Origin: Rhodobacteraceae bacterium UBA2553
GTDB lineage: Bacteria > Pseudomonadota > Alphaproteobacteria > Rhodobacterales > Rhodobacteraceae
Assembly: GCA_002340515.1 (NCBI GenBank)
Contig: DDMF01000144.1
Coordinates: 1 to 5,297, forward strand
Direction: 5' to 3'
Length of the DNA: 5,297 bases
This document shows positions 1 through 4,753 of the stretch, one piece after another. The translations under genes were made by a program, and so were the position numbers. The notes under the pieces are model-generated. The model saw only the letters and a program-made list of their open reading frames with translations, made no database searches and was not told the DNA's origin. Position 1 is the first letter of the stretch, and the number at the start of each line of letters is the position of its first letter.

Positions 1-1185
1 GGCGAGGCGGGCGACGTCTTCGGTCAGTTGCGCCAGATCCCCTTCGCGTTCCTGCAAAATTGCGGCACTTTCGCGGGCCTGATCATTGGCCTCGTTCAGC
101 GTGTCCTGATGGCCGTCAGACGCTTTTGCGATCTGGGCCTGTTCCCATTCAAGCCGCTCAATGGTTTCGCCTGCGTCGCGGTTCAGGCCGGCTTCGCGGT
201 CAATGTCTTTGGTCAGTTGTTCAAGGCGGCTTGCAAGCAGTTGGATGCGCTGCATGGCGGCGGCGACCTGATCTGACAGCTGATCGCGGGCCACGGTGAG
301 CCGTTGATGAATGGCGGCGGCGACGGCCTCTTCTTCGCGCAGGGCGGGCAGTTTTGCCTCGGCCCCTTCGCGGTCTTTGGTGGCTTTGCGCGCGAGCAAT
401 TCAGCTTGGCCTGCGTGTTTGGTGCGTGTGGTCAGTTCATTTTCCGCATCAGCGCGTGCAATGTCGGCTTCTTTCCAACGGCGATAGAGCAAAAGCCCCT
501 CGGCGCGGCGCAGATCGTCGCCGATGGTGCGATATCTCTGGGCTTGCCGTGCTTGGCGGGCGAGCTGCCCCAGCTGGGTCGCCAGCTGTTCGATCACATC
601 GTCAACACGGGCCAGATTGGTTTCTGTCCCTCTGAGCTTCAGTTCCGCTTCGTGACGTCGTTGGTAAAGGCCCGAGATACCAGCGGCCTCTTCCAAGAAG
701 CGGCGGCGGGCCTTGGGTTTGGCGTTGATCAATTCGGAAATCTGCCCCTGACGCACGAGGGCCGGGGAATGCGCACCGGTGGAGGCATCGGCGAACAGCA
801 TTTGCACGTCACGCGCGCGGACATCCTTAGTGTTGACCTTATAAGCCGAGCCCGCGTCGCGGGTGATACGTCGGGTGATGTCAAGGTTGTCGCTGTCGTT
901 AAAGCCAGAGGGGGCCAGCCGTTCGGTATTGTCCAGCGTCAGCGCCACTTCGGCAAAGTTGCGGGCGGGCCGGGTTGCGGCACCTGCGAAAATCACATCT
1001 TCCATCCCGCCGCCACGCATTGCGGTCGGGCGGTTTTCGCCCATCACCCAGCGCAGCGCCTCGAGCAGATTGGATTTTCCGCATCCGTTTGGGCCAACCA
1101 CGCCTGTTAACCCGTCCGCGATCACCAGGTCGGTCGGGTCCACAAAGCTTTTAAAGCCATTCAAACGGAGTTTTGAAAACCGCAA
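1..1185 (-). CDS. smc: Chromosome segregation protein SMC, N-terminal part (cut by left edge)
   Basis: SMC is the ATPase core of bacterial condensin (with ScpA and ScpB), which organises and helps segregate the chromosome. 395 codons are visible; the family is usually about 1150-1200 residues, so the hinge, second coiled coil and C-terminal ABC half lie outside. Seen: the N-terminal start RFSKLRLNGFKSFVDPTDL, Walker A GPNGCGKS at residues 31-38, the EALRWVMGE block at 42-50, and the Q-loop region LVRQGQIS at 143-150. RRRFLEEAAGISGLY follows at 160-174, then a long Glu/Ala/Leu/Arg-rich coiled coil from about residue 175 to the cut. No ATG fits the family N-terminus. The TTG at 1185 does, with GAGG eight bases upstream, so TTG is taken as the start. 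It is transcribed divergently from the cobalamin genes and is functionally unrelated to them. Identification is very secure; the start is likely. Confidence 0.97.
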   Translation of the reverse strand, partial: MRFSKLRLNGFKSFVDPTDLVIADGLTGVVGPNGCGKSNLLEALRWVMGENRPTAMRGGGMEDVIFAGAATRPARNFAEVALTLDNTERLAPSGFNDSDNLDITRRITRDAGSAYKVNTKDVRARDVQMLFADASTGAHSPALVRQGQISELINAKPKARRRFLEEAAGISGLYQRRHEAELKLRGTETNLARVDDVIEQLATQLGQLARQARQAQRYRTIGDDLRRAEGLLLYRRWKEADIARADAENELTTRTKHAGQAELLARKATKDREGAEAKLPALREEEAVAAAIHQRLTVARDQLSDQVAAAMQRIQLLASRLEQLTKDIDREAGLNRDAGETIERLEWEQAQIAKASDGHQDTLNEANDQARESAAILQEREGDLAQLTEDVARLA

Positions 1186-1219
1186 GCGGTCTGCCTCATC
1201 ACTGATTCTTGTTGGGTTG

Positions 1220-1248
1220 AGTTTTTGGATGCAAAGGGGATGTGTCAA
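1220..1248 (-). promoter_or_regulatory. Candidate sigma-70 promoter of smc
   Basis: On the minus strand a perfect TTGACA (1248-1243) is followed after 17 bases by AAAACT (1225-1220), which matches only three of six -10 positions. Transcription would start near 1213, giving a leader of roughly 28 bases before the TTG start. The -35 and spacing are convincing and the -10 is weak, so this is a candidate only. Confidence 0.45.
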
Positions 1249-1275
1249 CACATGGACCGCCCGGCAGCCCCGAAA

Positions 1276-1303
1276 TGTGGATAACTTGGGCAGGTTATCC
1301 ACA
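1276..1303. promoter_or_regulatory. Pair of inverted perfect DnaA boxes
   Basis: TTATCCACA, the strongest form of the DnaA-box consensus (TTATNCACA), occurs on the plus strand at 1295-1303 and on the minus strand at 1284-1276. With the flanking base they form a perfect 10-bp inverted repeat (TGTGGATAAC and GTTATCCACA) separated by eight bases. The pair lies 28 bp upstream of the smc -35 candidate and about 110 bp before the riboswitch. DnaA acting as a regulator of smc is the simplest reading. A role in titrating DnaA or in replication control is possible. The match is seen directly; the function is inferred. Confidence 0.75.
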
Positions 1304-1413
1304 AGATATTGGAATATGCGTGTTCCAGCTGAGAATTTAATGACGCTGAGGCATCCTTGTTTGTCGCTTTCTTTCTTGACGAAACACCGGCCCGCGCGGC
1401 AAAAAGGGGCATA

Positions 1414-1604
1414 TGGTTCCCCGTAAAAGGCGCAAAGCGTCTGGGGAGAATAGGGAATGCAGTGCGGGAGACCCAATTCGGGGCCCAAACCTGTAGCCGC
1501 CCCCGCGACTGTAAGCGGTGAGTGCCCCGTCGATATGCCACTGGCCCCATATGGGTTGGGAAGGTGACGAGGTGCATTGACCCGCGAGCCAGGAGACCTG
1601 CCAT
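1414..1604 (+). ncRNA. Cobalamin (B12) riboswitch aptamer
   Basis: The stretch has the conserved elements of the AdoCbl-type cobalamin riboswitch in order: GGTTCCCC (1415-1422) with its GGGG partner (1443-1446), GGGAATGCAGTGCGGGAG (1453-1470), and CCTGTAGCCGCCCCCGCGAC (1490-1509). CTGTAAGCGGTGAGTGCCCC (1509-1528), GCCACTGGCCCC (1537-1548), GGGTTGGGAAGG (1553-1564) and the B12 box AGCCAGGAGACCTGCC (1587-1602) follow. It sits 50 bases before cbtB, so cobalamin should shut down the cobalt transporter. No strong promoter is visible upstream: TTGACG at 1376-1381 is the best -35 candidate and has no good -10. The exact outer ends of the aptamer are approximate. Confidence 0.95.
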
Positions 1605-1620
1605 AGTAACCTTAAACCCA

Positions 1621-1638
1621 CCCGTCGGGGATGACGGG
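1621..1638 (+). promoter_or_regulatory. Expression-platform hairpin of the B12 riboswitch
   Basis: CCCGTC (1621-1626) and GACGGG (1633-1638) form a perfect 6-bp stem with the loop GGGGAT. There is no U-tract after it, so it is not an intrinsic terminator. It ends five bases before the cbtB Shine-Dalgarno AAGGA (1644-1648), which suggests control of translation initiation. The GGGG of the loop can pair with CCCC (1501-1504) in the loop closed by CCGC/GCGG (1497-1518). This would be the L5-L13 kissing contact known for this riboswitch class. The pairing is by eye, not by folding. Confidence 0.6.
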
Positions 1639-1653
1639 CAATGAAGGAATAAA

Positions 1654-1830
1654 ATGATGACAACTCAAGTTCAAACCCAAGCCGCCGTACAGACCAGCCC
1701 ATTGGCTGCGATCACTGTTGTGTTTCTGGCTGGTGCTGCCCTGCTGTTCGCTGCTGGTTTCGCACAGGCGACCGTTTTGCATGATGCCGCGCATGACACC
1801 CGTCACGCGATGGCCTTTCCCTGCCACTAA
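1654..1830 (+). CDS. cbtB: CbtB, small subunit of predicted cobalt transporter
   Basis: This 58-residue membrane protein is the small partner of CbtA in a predicted cobalt uptake system that is known as a B12-regulated family. Seen: a polar N-terminus, one hydrophobic helix at about residues 17-38, and a C-terminal tail with the family's metal-ligand-like pattern HDAAHDTRHAMAFPCH (H43, H47, H51, C57, H58). The length is normal for the family. Two adjacent ATG codons (1654 and 1657) are both possible starts. AAGGA at 1644-1648 is five bases from the first and eight from the second. It is the first gene after the riboswitch, with cbtA 15 bases downstream, so the two are almost certainly co-transcribed. 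Transport of cobalt is predicted from the family and is not shown here. Confidence 0.93.
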   Translation: MMTTQVQTQAAVQTSPLAAITVVFLAGAALLFAAGFAQATVLHDAAHDTRHAMAFPCH

Positions 1831-1845
1831 GCCACATCTGATCTC

Positions 1846-2532
1846 ATGTTGAAAAACTTGGCATCCAGCGCTGTGCTGGCTGGGGTGCTGACGTGTCTTA
1901 TCGCGTCGGCGCTCCAATTTGCGTTTGTCATTCCACTTGTGTTGGAAGGCGAGCTTTATGAAACGGGGGCGCGCATTCATTTCCCGGTGGACGGATCGCC
2001 GCAAAGTGATGCGGGTGCGCCAGCGTTGGGCACTGATTGGGGCCGCCATATGATGACGGTGGGCTTTAACTTTGTCAGCTTCACCGCCTATGGCATGATC
2101 CTGGTTGCGGCGATGGCATTTGCGGCGCTAAAGGACGTTGAGCTGACCCCGCGCAAGGGGCTGTTGTGGGGCATGGCGGGGTTTATCGTTGTGCAGCTTG
2201 CGCCGGCGCTAGGGTTGCCGCCGGAATTGCCGGGCACCATCGGGGCCGAGATTTTGCCCCGCCAAATCTGGTGGGCCGGCACGATCCTTGCCTCTGCTGT
2301 TGGTCTTGGTCTGATTGCCTTTGGTCAGGGCGCGCTTCTTGCCGTGGTTGGGGCATTGCTCATGTTGCTGCCCCACGCGATTGGTGCGCCGCATCTGGAC
2401 ACCTATTTTGGCGTTTCCGCCCCGGAACTGTCGGCGGAATTCGCCACCCGGTCTTTGGGCGTGGCGGCGGCGGGCTGGGTTTTGCTCGGGTTCTTTTCTG
2501 CGCTGTTTTACACCCGCGCCGAAGAGGTTTAG
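1846..2532 (+). CDS. cbtA: CbtA, membrane subunit of predicted cobalt transporter
   Basis: This 228-residue polytopic inner-membrane protein is the large partner of CbtB in predicted cobalt import for cobalamin synthesis. Hydrophobic segments lie at about residues 6-31, 73-95, 104-121, 141-160, 162-179 and 204-223, which is five or six membrane passes depending on how the adjacent pair 141-179 is counted. Family-like motifs are the long polar loop with LYETG (37-41), PELPG (126-130), RQIWW (139-143), and His-containing segments LPHAIGAPH (175-183). The ATG at 1846 has only a weak ribosome-binding site, so translation may be coupled to cbtB, whose stop is 15 bases upstream. The stop codon overlaps that of the opposite-strand DUF1636 gene. 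It is regulated by the riboswitch upstream of cbtB. Family assignment is secure; the substrate is from family knowledge. Confidence 0.93.
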   Translation: MLKNLASSAVLAGVLTCLIASALQFAFVIPLVLEGELYETGARIHFPVDGSPQSDAGAPALGTDWGRHMMTVGFNFVSFTAYGMILVAAMAFAALKDVELTPRKGLLWGMAGFIVVQLAPALGLPPELPGTIGAEILPRQIWWAGTILASAVGLGLIAFGQGALLAVVGALLMLLPHAIGAPHLDTYFGVSAPELSAEFATRSLGVAAAGWVLLGFFSALFYTRAEEV

Positions 2533-2828
2533 GCGGGCAACCGACCAATGAGGAGAAACCTCAATTCACCAATTGGGCGGGCGTCGGTGACGATGCCCCC
2601 CACACTGGACGCATAAAGATCAAGAAAGGTTAAGACATCCGGCGCAAGGTCGCGGGTCACATCGCCAAACAGATAGGCGGCTTTTCCCTCTTCACGGACA
2701 GATACTGTGGCGGGGCGGGTGCAGACATTCATGCACTCGGTGCGGGTTACCTGGACGGTTTCTTCCAAGGTGTTCGCCAGATCGGCCCCGCCTTGGCATG
2801 TGACACAAACGGCAAGCTTTGGCACCAT
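2529..2828 (-). CDS. DUF1636 family cysteine-containing, putative metal-binding protein
   Basis: This 99-residue soluble protein has no established function; members of DUF1636 commonly occur beside cobalamin and cobalt genes. Seen: a CVTC motif (C8, C11), then CMNVC (C32, C36) in the block TECMNVCTRPATVSV, and an acidic C-terminal half. The four-cysteine layout (CX2C, 20 residues, CX3C) resembles thioredoxin-like [2Fe-2S] ferredoxins or a zinc/cobalt site; this is inference. An upstream in-frame ATG at 2867 would add 13 residues, but the ATG at 2828 is preferred. It has AAGGA six bases upstream, and the protein then begins MVPKLAVCVTC, close to the first motif. It is convergent with cbtA (stops overlap by four bases) and divergent from cobW with 60 bases between starts. 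Possible roles include metal sensing, delivery or redox support for the cobalt pathway. Confidence 0.85.
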   Translation of the reverse strand: MVPKLAVCVTCQGGADLANTLEETVQVTRTECMNVCTRPATVSVREEGKAAYLFGDVTRDLAPDVLTFLDLYASSVGGIVTDARPIGELRFLLIGRLPA

Positions 2829-2888
2829 GGTCTTTCCTTTCCAGTCAAGCTGGGTCAAAACATTCAAATCTGATTAACGGAGGACATC

Positions 2889-4010
2889 ATGCTTGCCAAG
2901 ATTCCCGCGACTGTTGTGACCGGTTTTCTGGGTGCCGGTAAAACCACCCTGATCCGCCATATGCTGGACAATGCCAAAGGTAAACGCATTGCGCTGATCA
3001 TCAATGAATTTGGCGACCTTGGTGTTGACGGTGACATCCTGAAAGGTTGCGGCGACGAGGCCTGTTCAGAAGAGGACATTGTCGAGCTGTCGAACGGGTG
3101 CATCTGTTGCACCGTGGCTGAGGATTTCATCCCCACGCTGGAAAAATTGCTCGACCGGGAAACACCGCCAGATCACATCGTGATTGAAACCTCGGGTCTG
3201 GCGCTGCCGCAACCCTTGGTGCGCGCGTTTCAGTGGCCCGAGATTTCGACCCGCGTGACGGTGGATGGGGTTGTGACGGTTGTTGATGGCAAGGCCGTGT
3301 CCGATGGGCAGTTTGCATCGAATATTGCCGCCATTGATGCGCAGCGCAAGTTGGATGAGAACCTTGATCACGAGACGCCTTTGTCCGAGCTTTTTAAAGA
3401 TCAGGTCGCTTGCGCTGACATGATTGTGGTGAACAAAGCCGATCTGTTGGGGGATGCGGAAACTGACGCTCTGGTGTCGAAACTCACCAGCGAGTCCCGA
3501 GACGGTGTGCAGGTTGTGCGCACCTCAATGGGCGTGTTGCCGGTCGAAGTGCTGTTGGGTCAAGGCATGGGCGCCGAGGATGATATGCACGCGCGTATGT
3601 CGGCACATGAAGCCCATCACCACGCCCATGATCATGATCACGAGGATGGCCATGATGACCACCACGACGATCACGATGACGACCATCACCACGACGATGA
3701 TCACCACCACCATCACGCCCATGACCACGATGCCTTTGAAAGCTTTGTCGTGACGCGCGGCGAAATCACCGACCCGAAAGCGTTCTCTGACCTGGTTTCT
3801 GGTGTGATCCGCAACAATAATATCCTGCGTTTAAAAGGGTTTGCGGCGGTCGAAGGCAAACCAATGCGCCTGACCTTGCAAGCGGTCGGCCCGCGTGTGG
3901 ACACCTATTTCGACCAGCCGTTTGGGGCCAGCCCACGCGAAACGAGACTGGTGGTGATCGGACAATCGGGGCTGGATCAGGTTGCGATTACCAAGGCGCT
4001 TTCCGCATGA
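2889..4010 (+). CDS. cobW: CobW, COG0523 metallochaperone GTPase
   Basis: CobW is a G3E-family GTPase (SIMIBI class) needed for aerobic cobalamin synthesis and thought to deliver cobalt to the CobNST chelatase. The 373 residues show Walker A GFLGAGKT (12-19), NEFGDLGVDGDIL (39-51), the signature metal motif CICC (71-74), IETSGLALP (99-107), and the G4 motif NKAD (182-185). A His/Asp-rich linker (240-281) precedes the CobW C-terminal domain (about 283-373). All key residues are intact. The length is slightly above usual because of the linker. The ATG has a strong GGAGG five bases upstream. The gene is divergent from DUF1636, and its stop overlaps the acetyltransferase start. COG0523 also includes zinc, iron and nitrile-hydratase chaperones, but the CobN and CbtAB neighbours point to cobalt. 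No riboswitch precedes it. Confidence 0.96.
   Translation: MLAKIPATVVTGFLGAGKTTLIRHMLDNAKGKRIALIINEFGDLGVDGDILKGCGDEACSEEDIVELSNGCICCTVAEDFIPTLEKLLDRETPPDHIVIETSGLALPQPLVRAFQWPEISTRVTVDGVVTVVDGKAVSDGQFASNIAAIDAQRKLDENLDHETPLSELFKDQVACADMIVVNKADLLGDAETDALVSKLTSESRDGVQVVRTSMGVLPVEVLLGQGMGAEDDMHARMSAHEAHHHAHDHDHEDGHDDHHDDHDDDHHHDDDHHHHHAHDHDAFESFVVTRGEITDPKAFSDLVSGVIRNNNILRLKGFAAVEGKPMRLTLQAVGPRVDTYFDQPFGASPRETRLVVIGQSGLDQVAITKALSA
3606..3731 (+). repeat. Low-complexity His/Asp-rich tract within cobW
   Basis: Residues 240-281 of CobW contain 21 His and 15 Asp in 42 positions, encoded by an imperfect run of CAT/CAC and GAT/GAC codons. Metal-binding His-rich linkers between the GTPase and C-terminal domains are known in COG0523 proteins, so this probably stores or passes metal. 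The repetitive DNA also makes this stretch prone to length change. Confidence 0.9.
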
Positions 4011-4471
4011 CACTCATGGTTACCTCGGGCGATCCGCACGACCCTCAGGCCACGGCGTTGCTCAAACAAAGTCATGCCCTGATGGAAGAATTGTTCCCGC
4101 CCGAGGATAATTTCTTTCTTGATATCGACGACCTTTGCGTGCCCGACATCTCGTTTTTCGTGGCCCGTGAAGGCGGCGTGATCTGGGGCACGGCGGCCTT
4201 GGCAGATCGGGCTGATCCGGGCGGACGCTATGGCGAGGTGAAATCCATGTTCGTCTCGCCCGAGGCGCGCGGCAAAGGCGTGGCGCAGGCGTTGATGGAA
4301 CATCTGATAACCACAGCGCGAGCCAAGGGATTTACCGCGATGAAGCTGGAAACCGGCAACGCGCTTAAGGCCGCACATCGGCTTTACGCGCGCCACGGAT
4401 TTCAGGTTTGCGGGCCGTTCGGAAACTATCCCGAGGCGGCCAGCTCGATCTTTATGGAAAAACCGCTGTGA
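4007..4471 (+). CDS. GNAT family N-acetyltransferase
   Basis: This 154-residue protein belongs to the acetyl-CoA-dependent GNAT acyltransferase superfamily; its substrate cannot be told. Seen: the beta4/motif A region EVKSMFVSPEARGKGVA (77-93) with the pyrophosphate-binding R-G-K-G-V-A at 88-93, then helix ALMEHLITTARAKGF. Motif B-like LETG....AHRLYARHGF lies at 114-132, with a terminal strand SSIFMEKPL. The length is normal for a single GNAT domain. The ATG overlaps the cobW TGA (ATGA), so translation is probably coupled to cobW and the start is well supported. Its stop is two bases from the tail of the opposite-strand small gene. An acetyltransferase is not a recognised step in cobalamin synthesis, so it may be a passenger in the operon or modify a pathway protein or intermediate. 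The fold assignment is firm; the role is unknown. Confidence 0.92.
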   Translation: MTLMVTSGDPHDPQATALLKQSHALMEELFPPEDNFFLDIDDLCVPDISFFVAREGGVIWGTAALADRADPGGRYGEVKSMFVSPEARGKGVAQALMEHLITTARAKGFTAMKLETGNALKAAHRLYARHGFQVCGPFGNYPEAASSIFMEKPL

Positions 4472-4473
4472 GC

Positions 4474-4638
4474 TTAACCTTCTTTGGTTTTATTCGCCGC
4501 CGCTTTCATGCGTTCAAGCAATTCAGCCTTGGTTTCTTTGCGCTGATACGGGTTCTTTTTCGTGCCGCGCGCATTATGTTCAGCGTGACGCGGGGCGTTT
4601 TTGCCCATCTTGGGGGCGCCTTGGGCTTTGTAATCCAT
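4474..4638 (-). CDS. Small basic protein of unknown function
   Basis: I do not recognise this 54-residue protein. It is highly charged, with ten Lys and four Arg against six acidic residues (net about +8). It has no Cys, no Trp and no hydrophobic segment. The N-terminal half is Gly/Pro/Asn-rich and probably disordered (QGAPKMGKNAPRHAEHNARG), and the second half could form an amphipathic helix (KETKAELLERMKAAANKTK). The ATG at 4638 is chosen because AAGGA lies seven bases upstream; a TTG at 4665 would add nine residues with no better signal. It is convergent with the acetyltransferase and divergent from cobN. A nucleic-acid or ribosome association is a guess from charge alone. Coding status is supported by the ribosome-binding site and the neat fit between neighbours, not by any known family. 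Confidence 0.7.
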   Translation of the reverse strand: MDYKAQGAPKMGKNAPRHAEHNARGTKKNPYQRKETKAELLERMKAAANKTKEG

Positions 4639-4700
4639 CCTTGGATCCTTTCTGGGGCACCCCAATGCGGGGCGTATATTCGGGCTGATGCCTGATATTT

Positions 4701-4739
4701 TGACATCTTACAAGCACCCGTCGCGGTGACATCATACAA
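4701..4739. repeat. 13-bp direct repeat upstream of cobN
   Basis: TGACATCTTACAA (4701-4713) and TGACATCATACAA (4727-4739) match at 12 of 13 positions and are spaced 26 bp apart. The second copy ends 14 bases before the cobN ATG. They lie between the divergent small basic gene and cobN, where a regulator would be expected to bind. The first copy overlaps a TTGACA (4700-4705) that could be a -35 box, but I see no matching -10. The repeat is seen directly; an operator role is inferred. Confidence 0.5.
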
Positions 4740-4753
4740 ACAAGGGGCGCGAC

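Noticed and set aside
304..1110. Long open frame on the plus strand (268 codons)
   Set aside because: It lies wholly antisense to the well-supported smc gene, has no recognisable domain, and is explained by the high-GC coding pattern of the other strand.
1204..1208. GANTC (CcrM) site near the smc promoter
   Set aside because: A single 5-bp site is expected often by chance and others occur inside genes here, so no cell-cycle claim is made from it alone.
1276..1303. Inverted repeat as a transcription terminator
   Set aside because: There is no U-tract on either side and both arms are exact DnaA boxes, which explains the symmetry better.
863..1426. Plus-strand open frame crossing the smc start and the intergenic region
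   Set aside because: It overlaps smc, the smc promoter and the DnaA boxes; its product resembles no protein family and it has no credible ribosome-binding site.
1245..1702. Minus-strand open frames over the riboswitch
   Set aside because: They run through the conserved riboswitch RNA and cbtB on the opposite strand; the sequence is explained by RNA structure.
2166..2633. Plus-strand frame inside cbtA extending past its stop
   Set aside because: It is an out-of-frame shadow of cbtA without a domain or membrane pattern and runs into DUF1636.
3454..3753. Met/Thr/Ile-rich frame inside cobW
   Set aside because: It is the shifted reading of the His/Asp codon run and has no independent support.
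4653..4664. TGGGG-CA-CCCCA palindrome upstream of the small basic gene
   Set aside because: A short G/C-only repeat with a two-base centre is common in this base composition and cannot form a stable hairpin as drawn.
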